In this document: one piece after another, positions 40,707 to 48,205 of the stretch
Numbering within the stretch: position 1 is the stretch's first letter
Layout of the letters: every line of letters begins with the position of its first letter
Assembly (NCBI RefSeq): GCF_001417735.1
Contig: NZ_BBUZ01000037.1
Location: 1 to 64,000 of the forward strand
Source: Streptomyces sp. NBRC 110028
GTDB lineage: Bacteria; Actinomycetota; Actinomycetes; Streptomycetales; Streptomycetaceae
DNA length: 64,000 nt
Direction: 5' to 3'
Made by a program: the position numbers and the translations under genes
The notes under the pieces: model-generated
The model's database searches: none
Seen by the model: only the letters and a program-made list of their open reading frames with translations
Told to the model about the DNA's origin: nothing

Positions 40707-42056
40707 GTGACCGTGAACGCTGAATCCCACGCCGGTGGCCACACCTGGCAGTCCCTTCCCGCGGCGCAGCAGCCTGACTGGCCGGACCAAGCGGCTCTGC
40801 GCGATGTGATCGCTGAGCTCGAGGCCTATCCGCCGCTCGTCTTCGCGGGCGAGTGCGACCAGCTGCGGCACCGTCTGGGGGCCGTGGCCCGGGGCGAGGC
40901 GTTTCTGCTGCAGGGCGGTGACTGTGCCGAGGCCTTCGACGGTGTGAGCGCCGACCACATCCGTAACAAGCTGAAGACGCTCCTGCAGATGGGCGCCGTG
41001 CTGACCTACGCCGGGTCCGTCCCGGTGGTGAAGGTCGGCCGGATCGCCGGCCAGTACAGCAAGCCGCGCTCGAAGCCGACCGAGACCCGCGACGGGGTGA
41101 CCCTGCCCACGTACCGCGGGGACTCGGTCAACGGCTTCGAGTTCACGGAGGCGGCGCGGATCCCGGATCCGCAGCGGCTGAAGCGGATGTACCAGGCGTC
41201 GGCCTCGACGCTGAACCTGGTCCGCGCCTTCACCACCGGTGGCTACGCCGATCTGCGGCAGGTGCACGCCTGGAACCAGGACTTCGTGAAGTCGTCCCCC
41301 TCGGGGCAGCGCTACGAGGCGCTGGCGCGCGAGATCGACCGGGCGCTGAACTTCATGAACGCCTGCGGGGTGGACCCGGAGGAGTTCAAGACCGTCGAGT
41401 TCTTCTCGTCGCACGAGGCGCTGATCCTGGACTACGAGTCGGCGATGACCCGCACCGACTCGCGGACCGGCGACCTGTACGACGTGTCCGGCCACATGGT
41501 GTGGATCGGTGAGCGCACCCGGCAGCTGGACGGGGCGCACGTCGAATTCGCGTCGAAGATCCGTAACCCGGTGGGTGTGAAGCTCGGCCCGACGACCACG
41601 CCCGAAGAGGCGCTGACGCTGATCGAGAAGATCGACCCGGACCGGGAGCCGGGCCGCCTCACCTTCATCACGCGGATGGGCGCGGACAAGGTCCGCGACA
41701 AGCTGCCGCACCTGGTGGAGAAGGTCACCGCGTCCGGTGCGCAGGTGGCGTGGATCTGCGACCCGATGCACGGCAACACCTTCGAGGCCGCGTCGGGCCA
41801 CAAGACGCGCCGCTTCGACGACGTGCTGGACGAGGTCAAGGGCTTCTTCGAGGTCCACAAGGAGCTGGGCACCCACCCGGGTGGCATCCATGTGGAGCTG
41901 ACCGGTGACGATGTCACCGAGTGCGTGGGCGGCGGCGACGAGATCTTCGTCGACGATCTGCACCAGCGCTACGAGACGGCCTGCGACCCGCGGCTGAACC
42001 GCAGCCAGTCGCTGGACCTGGCGTTCCTGGTCGCGGAGATGTACCGGGACCAGTAG
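40707..42056 (+). CDS. aroF: Class II DAHP synthase
   Basis: This enzyme condenses phosphoenolpyruvate and erythrose 4-phosphate, the first shikimate step that feeds chorismate to trpE. The 449-residue protein has the class II signatures FAGECDQLRHRLGAV, LLQGGDCAEAF, RSKPTETRDG, CGVDPEEFKTVEFFSSHEAL and WICDPMHGNT. The start is a GTG at 40707; a second GTG at 40713 is possible. It stands alone, with a 12-bp hairpin after it. The symbol varies among strains (aroF, aroG and aroH). Confidence 0.93.
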   Translation: MTVNAESHAGGHTWQSLPAAQQPDWPDQAALRDVIAELEAYPPLVFAGECDQLRHRLGAVARGEAFLLQGGDCAEAFDGVSADHIRNKLKTLLQMGAVLTYAGSVPVVKVGRIAGQYSKPRSKPTETRDGVTLPTYRGDSVNGFEFTEAARIPDPQRLKRMYQASASTLNLVRAFTTGGYADLRQVHAWNQDFVKSSPSGQRYEALAREIDRALNFMNACGVDPEEFKTVEFFSSHEALILDYESAMTRTDSRTGDLYDVSGHMVWIGERTRQLDGAHVEFASKIRNPVGVKLGPTTTPEEALTLIEKIDPDREPGRLTFITRMGADKVRDKLPHLVEKVTASGAQVAWICDPMHGNTFEAASGHKTRRFDDVLDEVKGFFEVHKELGTHPGGIHVELTGDDVTECVGGGDEIFVDDLHQRYETACDPRLNRSQSLDLAFLVAEMYRDQ

Positions 42057-42075
42057 AGATCATTCGTATGCCGGT

Positions 42076-42104
42076 GGGGCGCGGATCACATCGATCCGCG
42101 CCCC
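42076..42104 (+). terminator. Hairpin after the DAHP synthase gene
   Basis: GGGGCGCGGATC (42076-42087) pairs perfectly with 42093-42104 around a 5-nt loop, 20 bp after the stop codon, without a U-tract. Confidence 0.75.
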
Positions 42105-42133
42105 GCGGCGTTGTAAGGCTCCGGCGGGACAGG

Positions 42134-42152
42134 TAAGGTAAGGGTTACCTTA
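42134..42152. promoter_or_regulatory. Iron box (DmdR/IdeR-type operator) upstream of bfd
   Basis: TAAGGTAAGGGTTACCTTA is a 19-bp palindrome close to the consensus TTAGGTTAGGCTAACCTAA for the DtxR family. It lies 25 bp before the bfd start, where it would overlap the promoter. Under iron it should repress bfd, which helps release iron from bacterioferritin. Confidence 0.88.
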
Positions 42153-42177
42153 TTGATCAACGCTGGAGAGTCTGCCC

Positions 42178-42453
42178 GTGTACGTCTGCTCATGCTTCGG
42201 CATCACCGAGAAGCAGGTGCGCGAGCACGCCGCCACGGGCGCGTGCACCCCGCGCCAGATCGCCGGTGCCTGCAAGGCGGGCACGGACTGCGGTTCCTGC
42301 GTACGCAAGATCCAGGCGCTGCTGGGCCGGGGCGCGTGCCCGCGCCGTGACGCTCCGCTCGAACCCGTCACGCTGCCTGCTGCCGCCGCCGTGGCGGTCG
42401 AGGCCGCCGCGACGGTCGAGGCCGCCGCGACGGTCGAGGCCGAAGCCGCCTAG
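42178..42453 (+). CDS. bfd: Bacterioferritin-associated ferredoxin
   Basis: Bfd donates electrons to bacterioferritin to release stored iron. The 91-residue protein has the BFD-type [2Fe-2S] cysteines at 4, 6, 38 and 41 (YVCSCFG and TDCGSC) in the first 55 residues. The C-terminal tail (about 70-91) is an Ala/Val/Glu repeat (VEAAAT) made by near-identical 18-bp units. Homologues usually end soon after the cluster domain. It starts with GTG after GGAGAG. It lies 13 bp from the convergent bfr gene. The iron box overlaps its promoter. Confidence 0.93.
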   Translation: MYVCSCFGITEKQVREHAATGACTPRQIAGACKAGTDCGSCVRKIQALLGRGACPRRDAPLEPVTLPAAAAVAVEAAATVEAAATVEAEAA

Positions 42454-42466
42454 CCGCCCAGCCGCG

Positions 42467-42949
42467 TCAGCTGCCGCTCGGCTGCTCGATCTGCTGGGCG
42501 ATGTAGAGCGGCTCGCCCAGCTTCTCGATCAGTTCGAGCTGGGTGTCGAGGTAGTCGATGTGCTCCTCCTCGTCGGCGAGGATGCTTTCGAAGATGTTGG
42601 CCGAGGTGATGTCGCTCTTGGACCGCATCAGCTCGATGCCGCGCTTGAGCCGGTCGATGGCCTCGACCTCCACCTGGCGGTCGGCCTCGAACATCTCGGT
42701 GACCGTCTGGCCCACCCGGACGTGGAAGAGCCGCTGATAATTGGGGAGACCATCCAGGAGGAGGATGCGGTCGGTGAGCATCTCCGCGTGCTTCATCTCA
42801 TCGAACGACTCCGACCGGGTGTATGCGGCCAGTCGTGTCCAGCCATTGTTGTCCTGCATCTTCGAATGCAGGAAATACTGATTGATGGCCGTCAGCTCGC
42901 CGGTCAGCTGCTCGTTGAGGAATTCCAGAACCTCGGGGTCGCCCTGCAT
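42467..42949 (-). CDS. bfr: Bacterioferritin
   Basis: This is the 24-mer heme-containing iron store. The 160-residue subunit has ferroxidase ligands E18 (LTGELTAINQY), E51 and H54 (DEMKHAEML), and a later E and H in ADEEEHIDYLD. The heme Met is M52. Convergence with bfd puts both iron-storage partners side by side, but only bfd shows an iron box. The ATG at 42949 follows GAAGGAG on the minus strand. Confidence 0.95.
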   Translation of the reverse strand: MQGDPEVLEFLNEQLTGELTAINQYFLHSKMQDNNGWTRLAAYTRSESFDEMKHAEMLTDRILLLDGLPNYQRLFHVRVGQTVTEMFEADRQVEVEAIDRLKRGIELMRSKSDITSANIFESILADEEEHIDYLDTQLELIEKLGEPLYIAQQIEQPSGS

Positions 42950-43098
42950 CGAAGGGGCTCCTTCCCATCAGAAGGGGGAATGCCAGGTTCCGGCATCGTT
43001 ACATCGTCGCAGCTGGGGCGTCCAGCAAGGGCACGCTTAGTGCGAGTTGCCCCGGCGCCGCATGCCCTGGTCCCGACCACCCCCGGCGGTCTGAGAGC

Positions 43099-43731
43099 AT
43101 GGAGTCCATGGGTCAGCCGGAGCACCGTGAGGGAGAGCTCGCGCAGCTGCCTCCGGGTCAGCGACTGCAGCGCGGGTGGCCGGTTACGCACTATGGACCG
43201 GTCCCGAAATTCCGGCCGGACCGCTGGGAGTTCCGGGTCTTCGGCGCGACGGCGGACGGGGAGAAGCACCGCTGGACGCATGAGGAGTTCTCCGCCCTGC
43301 CCTACTCGACGGTCGTCGCCGATCTGCACTGTGTCACCAAGTTCTCCATGCTGGGCGCGGAATGGGGCGGCGTCGCGGTGAGCGAGATCATCAAGCTCGC
43401 GCCGCCGGCGCCCGGCGTCACGCACGTCATGGTGTGGGCGGAGTACGGCTTCAGCTCGAACCTGCGGCTGTCGGACTTCAAGGCCGAGGCGACCATGTTC
43501 GCCACCCACAAGGACGGCGAGCTGCTGACCGCCGAGCACGGCTTCCCGCTGCGGCTGATCGTCCCGCACCTCTACGCGTGGAAGGGCCCGAAGTGGGTCC
43601 GCGGTGTCGAGTACATGACCGCCGACCGGCGGGGCTTCTGGGAAGAGCGCGGCTACCACAACATCGGCGACCCCTGGCGCGAGCAGCGCTACACGTACCA
43701 GGAGGAGCCGGGCGACGGGCCCGAGCTGTAG
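43099..43731 (+). CDS. Sulfite-oxidase-like molybdopterin protein
   Basis: The 210-residue protein is a small SUOX-fold protein like YedY homologues. It has a Moco-coordinating Cys in VADLHCVTKFSMLG, the segment WGGVAVSEI, and PHLYAWKGPKWVRGVEYM. It lacks a heme domain and a signal peptide, so it is probably cytoplasmic with an unknown substrate. Two ATG codons (43099, 43108) are possible. It is convergent with padC, with a 13-bp gap. Confidence 0.87.
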   Translation: MESMGQPEHREGELAQLPPGQRLQRGWPVTHYGPVPKFRPDRWEFRVFGATADGEKHRWTHEEFSALPYSTVVADLHCVTKFSMLGAEWGGVAVSEIIKLAPPAPGVTHVMVWAEYGFSSNLRLSDFKAEATMFATHKDGELLTAEHGFPLRLIVPHLYAWKGPKWVRGVEYMTADRRGFWEERGYHNIGDPWREQRYTYQEEPGDGPEL

Positions 43732-43744
43732 GGCGCCGCCCCGT

Positions 43745-44263
43745 TCAGTTGGTGCGGCTGGACCAGCCCTCGGGGAGGGCGCCGGGTGCCGTCGCGATGA
43801 CCGATTCGTCGTCCGCGCCGACGTGCTCGAAGAGGGTGATCCTGGCGAACTCGGGGACGACGTACACCGGGTACGTCGGGCCCTGGTCGCGGTAGGCGCG
43901 CATCGCGTCGAGGTGGTCGTTCTGGTAGCAGACGGTCCGCTCGCCGTGCTCCTCGACCCAGTGCGGGAAGAAGATCACGCCGTGCAGACGGCGCTTGCGC
44001 GGCATCACGTTCACCGAGACGGAGGTGCCGGTGGGCTCGTTCCAGGAGACCTTGAAGCTGTCGTCGTCCAGCTGGACCAGATCCACGTGCTGGTCCTTGA
44101 CCCAGCGGCCGCCGACCATGCCGGAGTGGATGCGGTAGTCGATGGTGTGGTCGTTCTTCACGTACATCTCGTACTGCCAGCCGTTGGCGTAGGTGTAGAT
44201 GAAGCGGTGTCCGACGATCCCGGAGAGGTCCTGCGGGGGGACGGGGTTGGCGACGGTGGTCAT
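43745..44263 (-). CDS. padC: Phenolic acid decarboxylase
   Basis: PadC decarboxylates ferulic, p-coumaric and caffeic acids to vinylphenols, a detoxification step for plant material. The 172-residue protein has the family blocks GHRFIYTYANGWQYEMYVKN, DYRIHSGMVGGRWV, KVSWNEPTGTSVS and FFPHWVEEH. Length and motifs fit the family. The ATG at 44263 was chosen; the frame upstream overlaps the operator. It is divergent from a MarR-type gene, which is probably its regulator. Confidence 0.92.
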   Translation of the reverse strand: MTTVANPVPPQDLSGIVGHRFIYTYANGWQYEMYVKNDHTIDYRIHSGMVGGRWVKDQHVDLVQLDDDSFKVSWNEPTGTSVSVNVMPRKRRLHGVIFFPHWVEEHGERTVCYQNDHLDAMRAYRDQGPTYPVYVVPEFARITLFEHVGADDESVIATAPGALPEGWSSRTN

Positions 44264-44307
44264 GGTCTGTACTGCCTCCTCGGGGTGGGATCCAGGGTCG
44301 CCCTCCA

Positions 44308-44336
44308 TTTTGCAACAAAACTGTTTTGTTGCAAAA
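44308..44336. promoter_or_regulatory. Perfect 13-bp palindrome, MarR-type operator
   Basis: TTTTGCAACAAAA (44308-44320), CTG, then TTTTGTTGCAAAA (44324-44336) form a perfect inverted repeat in the 99-bp gap between padC and the marR-type gene. The GCAAC/GTTGC core and its position strongly suggest the shared operator that a phenolic acid would release. Confidence 0.85.
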
Positions 44337-44362
44337 CCAATGGCCCCGGCAGAATGGGGTCC

Positions 44363-44806
44363 ATGGACACCGCGACCGAGTTCGGCCGACTTCTCGGCCC
44401 CCTGCGCAGGGCCGTCCTGCGCACCCGCCACACCGCAGGGCTCCCCGAACTGCCGGAGGCCCAGATCGAGCTGTTGCGGGTGCTCGCCGCGGGGGACGCG
44501 ACCCCGCGCGAGGTGGCGTCCCGCCTGCGCGTCGCGCCGTCCACCGTGAGCAATCTGGTCCGTACGATGACCGCCGCCGGCCTGGTCGAGCGCATCCCCT
44601 CCACCGTCGACCTGCGCACCGTCCGGCTGACCGCCTCACCCAAGGCGCTGGACATGCTCGACGCCTACGACCGCACCAGCACCGCCGCCCTGCGCCGGGC
44701 CCTGGACGGCCTCGACCCGGCGGGCCGTGAGGCGCTGGAGCGGGCGCTGCCCGTGCTGGACGACCTGCTCGTCGCCCTGGAGGCGGAGGCGCCGGGGGAG
44801 AGGTGA
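44363..44806 (+). CDS. MarR-type regulator, likely repressor of padC
   Basis: The 147-residue protein has a winged helix-turn-helix: PEAQIELLRVLAAGDATPREVASRLRV, then APSTVSNLVRTMTAAGLVERI and the wing STVDLRTVRLTASPKA. The C-terminal helix mediates dimerisation. Divergence from padC over the palindrome suggests autorepression and phenolate sensing. The ATG at 44363 was chosen; 44354 is also possible. Confidence 0.88.
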   Translation: MDTATEFGRLLGPLRRAVLRTRHTAGLPELPEAQIELLRVLAAGDATPREVASRLRVAPSTVSNLVRTMTAAGLVERIPSTVDLRTVRLTASPKALDMLDAYDRTSTAALRRALDGLDPAGREALERALPVLDDLLVALEAEAPGER

Positions 44807-44858
44807 CCGGGCCGGTCGTAACCGGCGGAGCCGGTGCTGCGTCCCTGTGGTAGCGGAT

Positions 44859-44874
44859 TCACTCGGTCGAGTGA
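44859..44874 (+). repeat. Hairpin in the presumed left end of the TnpB element
   Basis: TCACTCG (44859-44865) pairs with CGAGTGA (44868-44874) over a 2-nt loop in the gap between marR and tnpB. It may belong to the left end of the element or to the marR terminator. The exact element boundary was not determined. Confidence 0.35.
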
Positions 44875-44917
44875 TGTGCGGTGAACATGCGGCGGGTAGT
44901 CGTACGTCTATGTAGGT

Positions 44918-46165
44918 TTGCTGATCGTGAAGCTGGTAATGCAGGTCAGGCTGCTGCCGACGTCCGAGCAGGCGGTGGCGCTGGAGGCGACCCTGCGCGC
45001 CTGCAACGAAGCGGCCACCTGGGCCAGCGGCGTGGCGTTCGAGAAGAATGTGAAGAACAATTTCGCGCTGCGCGAGCACACCTATCATCAGATCAAGGCT
45101 CGCTGGGGACTGGGGGCGCAGGCCGCCCAGCGCGTCATCAAGAAGGCCTGCGACGCCTACGCCACGCTGAAGTCCGCCCTGAAGGCCGGGAACCTGGGCA
45201 GACCGGGTTCCAAGCGGTACCGCAGGGCGGTGGAGAAGCCCGTCGCCTTCCGCCCGCAGGGTGCGCAGCCCTACGACGACCGGATGCTGTCCTGGCAGAT
45301 CGACCAGCGCCGCATCTCGATCTGGACCACCGCAGGGCGGATGAGGGACGTGGCATTCACCGCCGCGCCGGAGCAACTTGCCACCCTGGCACTCCACCGC
45401 AAGGGCGAGTCCGACCTCGTGTGTCGGGATGGCATGTGGTTCCTCAATGCCACCTGTGACGTGCCCGATGCCGCGCCGAACAACGAGCCGGTGGACTTCC
45501 TGGGCGTCGACCTGGGCATCATCAACATCGCCACCACCTCCGACGGCCAGATCATGGCCGGGCGGGAACTCAACCGCATCCGCGCCCGAGAACGCACGCT
45601 GCGCACCAAGCTGCAGAAGAAGAACACCCCCTCCGCCAGACGCCGCCTGAAGAAACGGCGGCGCAAAGAGGCACGGCGGGCGCGGGACATCAACCACAAG
45701 ATCGCGAAACATGTGGTGGTCGAGGCGGAACGCACCGCTCGCGGAATCGCCCTGGAAGACCTGACGGGCATCCGCGAGCGGGTACGGCTTCGCAAGCCCC
45801 AACGGGCCACCCATTCAAGCTGGTCCTTCGCCCAGCTGGGGCAGTTCATCGCGTGCAAGGCCCGCAGGGCAGGGGTGCCGGTGGTGCATGTCGATCCGGC
45901 GTACACCTCCCGTACCTGCGCCGAGTGTGGGCACATTGACAAAGCGAACCGGGTCTCGCAGGCCCGGTTCGCGTGCCGGAGCTGCGGATTCGTTGATCAC
46001 GCAGACCGGAACAGCTCCCGCAACATCCGCGCGAAAGCGTGGGTGTTGTGGCGACGCGGGGCGCACTCGACCGCCCCAGCCCCACTGCTCGAACCCGCGT
46101 GTGGGGCAGGACGCAAGCGCAGCACCACAGCCAGTGGCGCCCGTTGTGCAAGCCTGGGACTTTAG
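44918..46165 (+). CDS. tnpB: TnpB RNA-guided nuclease of an IS200/IS605-type element
   Basis: TnpB is a programmable nuclease guided by an RNA from the element right end. The 415-residue protein keeps the RuvC residues D198 (GVDLGIINIA), E280 (IALEDLTGIR) and D363 (FVDHADRNSSRNI). The zinc finger is intact: C334/C337 (CAECG) and C353/C356 (CRSCG). No tnpA lies in the window. The start is TTG 44918 or GTG 44927. The right end (CTGGGACTTTAGTCCCGGG, 46152-46170) contains the hairpin GGGAC/GTCCC and follows or overlaps the stop. Confidence 0.9.
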   Translation: MLIVKLVMQVRLLPTSEQAVALEATLRACNEAATWASGVAFEKNVKNNFALREHTYHQIKARWGLGAQAAQRVIKKACDAYATLKSALKAGNLGRPGSKRYRRAVEKPVAFRPQGAQPYDDRMLSWQIDQRRISIWTTAGRMRDVAFTAAPEQLATLALHRKGESDLVCRDGMWFLNATCDVPDAAPNNEPVDFLGVDLGIINIATTSDGQIMAGRELNRIRARERTLRTKLQKKNTPSARRRLKKRRRKEARRARDINHKIAKHVVVEAERTARGIALEDLTGIRERVRLRKPQRATHSSWSFAQLGQFIACKARRAGVPVVHVDPAYTSRTCAECGHIDKANRVSQARFACRSCGFVDHADRNSSRNIRAKAWVLWRRGAHSTAPAPLLEPACGAGRKRSTTASGARCASLGL

Positions 46166-46170
46166 TCCCG
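46152..46170. mobile_element. Probable right end of the TnpB element
   Basis: CTGGGACTTTAGTCCCGGG holds a short stem GGGAC/GTCCC with a TTTA loop. It includes the tnpB stop (TAG 46163-46165) and the TAA stop of the DUF4396 gene on the other strand. Such hairpins mark IS200/IS605 right ends. An omegaRNA would run through the 3' part of tnpB into here; it was not folded. Confidence 0.5.
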
Positions 46171-46689
46171 GGTCGTCGAGTGGTATTGGTGCACCACCGC
46201 ATGGCCCTTCCCCCGCCCGATCATCCACTTGTTGACCGGCGTGGTGATGGCGAAGGCGACCGCGAAGGACAGGGCCAGGCTCAGCCAGAACAGGGCGTCG
46301 GAGAGGGTCGCGTCCATCGCGCCCGGGAACAGCAGGATCGTTCCGTTGTCCGCCAGCTCCATCACGATGATCGATACGGTGTCCGCCGCCAGCGCGACCC
46401 GTAGCGCGCTCCGCGGGTCCAGCCCCGCGCGCAGGACGCCGCGCATCGTGAGGGAGTAGCCGAAGACGAAGGCCAGCACGATCGCCAGGATCATGGTCGG
46501 GACGTTGTGCCAGGCCAGTGCTGTGCCGATGGCCATGCCCAGGATCTCGCCGATGGCGCAGCCGGTGAGGCAGTGCAGGGTGGCCTGGGCGGCCATGGGC
46601 CAGCCGGCGGGTGCGGGGCCGTGGTGGTGGTCGTGGCCGGTTTCGCTGTGCGCGTGGTGCTCCACGTGATCCATGTCGGGTGCCCCCAT
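46162..46689 (-). CDS. DUF4396 membrane protein with His-rich N-terminus
   Basis: The 175-residue protein has a His/Asp-rich N-terminus (MDHVEHHAHSETGHDHHHG) suggestive of metal binding, then four predicted helices with CLTGCAIGEILGMAIG and TTPVNKWMIGRGKG. I associate it with DUF4396. The GTAT-CCCC type operator upstream resembles a CsoR site, so a copper-linked role is inferred. The ATG is either 46689 or 46674. The last codons and stop come from the TnpB element right end, so the C-terminus may be altered. Confidence 0.8.
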   Translation of the reverse strand: MGAPDMDHVEHHAHSETGHDHHHGPAPAGWPMAAQATLHCLTGCAIGEILGMAIGTALAWHNVPTMILAIVLAFVFGYSLTMRGVLRAGLDPRSALRVALAADTVSIIVMELADNGTILLFPGAMDATLSDALFWLSLALSFAVAFAITTPVNKWMIGRGKGHAVVHQYHSTTRD

Positions 46690-46723
46690 GGGGTAGTAGC
46701 GATCCTTCGACGGAAGGAACGCT

Positions 46724-46740
46724 ATACCCCTGGGGGGTAT
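46724..46740. promoter_or_regulatory. CsoR-like operator upstream of DUF4396
   Basis: ATACCCCTGGGGGGTAT matches the AT-flanked C/G-tract consensus of CsoR-family Cu(I) repressors. It lies 35 bp upstream of the DUF4396 start and just after the nfo stop. The first half is ATACCCC and the second GGGGTAT. Confidence 0.7.
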
Positions 46741-46757
46741 TCCTCAATGGTGTGCCG

Positions 46758-47627
46758 TCATCCGTCCCGCAGGGCCTTGAGCCGTGCGACGTCCGCCGCG
46801 TGCCCCTCGGTCCCGCCCGGGGTCTCGATCACCAGCGGCACCCCCTGCGTCGCCGGATGCGTGAACAGCTCCCGGAACGGCTCCTCGCCGATGTGCCCGG
46901 CGCCGATGTTCGCGTGCCGGTCCTTGTGCGCGCCGACTATGTCCTTGGAGTCGTTCGCGTGGATCAGCTTCAGCCGCCCCGCGCCGGTGACGTCCACCAG
47001 CTCGTCCAGCGTCTGCTTCATCCCGCCGGGGGCGGCCAGGTCGTGACCGGCGGCGAAGACATGGCAGGTGTCGAGGCAGACGCCCAGCTTCGGATGCCGG
47101 TCCAGCGCCTCGAAGTACGGGCCGAGATCCTCCACCAGCGCGCACAGCGACGTCCCCTGCCCCGCGGTCGGCTCCAGCAGCAGGGGCGGGTCGTCGTCAT
47201 GCGTCAGCTCGTCCAGCAATGGCAGCACCCGCTCCCGCACCTGCGCCATCGCCGTCTCCCGCGCCCGCCCGCCGGTCGCCGAACCGGTGTGCACGACGAC
47301 CCCGAGCGCCCCGATGTCCCGGCCGCGGCGGAGCGAATGCCGCAGCGAATCGACGGAGCGCTCGGCGGTGGCCTCGGTGTGCGAACCGAAGTTGATCAGG
47401 TACGGGGCGTGGATGTACACCGGCACCGCCCCCTCGGCGCACCCGGCGCGGAACGCCTCGTCCTGGGCCGGGGTGCCGGCCGGGGTGGCCCAGCCGCGCG
47501 GATTGGCGACGAAGACCTGCACGGCCTCGGCGCCGATGTCCCGCGCGTGCGGAAGGCCGGTGGTGGCGAGGCCACCGGCGACACGGATGTGGCCGCCGAT
47601 GGGGTTGCGGCTGCGTTTCGTACTCAC
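46758..47627 (-). CDS. nfo: Deoxyribonuclease IV (endonuclease IV)
   Basis: This TIM-barrel AP endonuclease repairs abasic sites. The 289-residue protein has GGHIRVAGGL, VYIHAPYLINFGS (His), LLEPTAGQGTSL (Glu), GVCLDTCHVFAAGHDL (Asp and His), LIHANDSKDIVGAHKDRHANIGAGHIG and VIETPGG. These are the zinc ligands expected for the family. The GTG at 47627 follows GGAGGGG. It lies 35 bp after the lipoprotein gene on the same strand. Confidence 0.93.
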   Translation of the reverse strand: MSTKRSRNPIGGHIRVAGGLATTGLPHARDIGAEAVQVFVANPRGWATPAGTPAQDEAFRAGCAEGAVPVYIHAPYLINFGSHTEATAERSVDSLRHSLRRGRDIGALGVVVHTGSATGGRARETAMAQVRERVLPLLDELTHDDDPPLLLEPTAGQGTSLCALVEDLGPYFEALDRHPKLGVCLDTCHVFAAGHDLAAPGGMKQTLDELVDVTGAGRLKLIHANDSKDIVGAHKDRHANIGAGHIGEEPFRELFTHPATQGVPLVIETPGGTEGHAADVARLKALRDG

Positions 47628-47662
47628 CCCTCCAGCATCCCAGCCCGCCCAGGGGGGGTCGG

Positions 47663-48205
47663 TCAGGAGGAGTGACCGGGGTCGCGGAAGCACCGGGAGT
47701 ACACGGCGAACGAAATCATTGGTTCATGTCCGTCGAGCCCCTTCATCCACGTGGCTTCCATCTGGGTGTGCGTTTTGGTGTGAACAGCCAGAATCTCCCG
47801 GTTTCGATTCTTGCTCGAGTCGGGCCCGTCCTTCACGACTCGCCATCCCTGCTGCGGCAATTTGTCTGCGAGGTTGTTCATGCCCTTCTCGAGGGCCTTG
47901 TTGTCCACGTCGTAAATGGACCAGGGGTGTCGAACGCTGCGATACTTTTTCGTGTCGTCATCCCCTACCTGGCAGGAACTGGCCATGGGGGCGAGGTCGG
48001 TTACCTTTCCCTTGATTTTCAGCATTTCGAGCAGCCTGCTGGAGAGCGTGCCGACTTCCTCTTCCACTGCTCGACTTTTGCGAACCTGTGGCTCGTATTC
48101 CAGGCCGCTCGACTTCTCATTCATCGAGGAACACCCTACTGTCAGCATCAGGGCGCTCAGTAGCGCCAGACTTGCACAGACCTTACTTCCGCCAAGCAGC
48201 GTCAC
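47663..48205 (-). CDS. Small lipoprotein of unknown function
   Basis: The 180-residue protein has a lipobox LTVGC near residue 25. A helical segment follows (AVEEEVGTLSSRLLEMLKIKG), then two conserved-looking cysteines (SSCQVGDDD and YSRCFRDPG). No family was recognised. Local G+C is low for this genome: about 52 percent in 47761-47820. The GTG start overlaps the stop of the hydrolase gene by four bases, so it is the third gene of a coupled set. An immunity or chaperone role is only a guess from that position. Confidence 0.75.
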   Translation of the reverse strand: MTLLGGSKVCASLALLSALMLTVGCSSMNEKSSGLEYEPQVRKSRAVEEEVGTLSSRLLEMLKIKGKVTDLAPMASSCQVGDDDTKKYRSVRHPWSIYDVDNKALEKGMNNLADKLPQQGWRVVKDGPDSSKNRNREILAVHTKTHTQMEATWMKGLDGHEPMISFAVYSRCFRDPGHSS

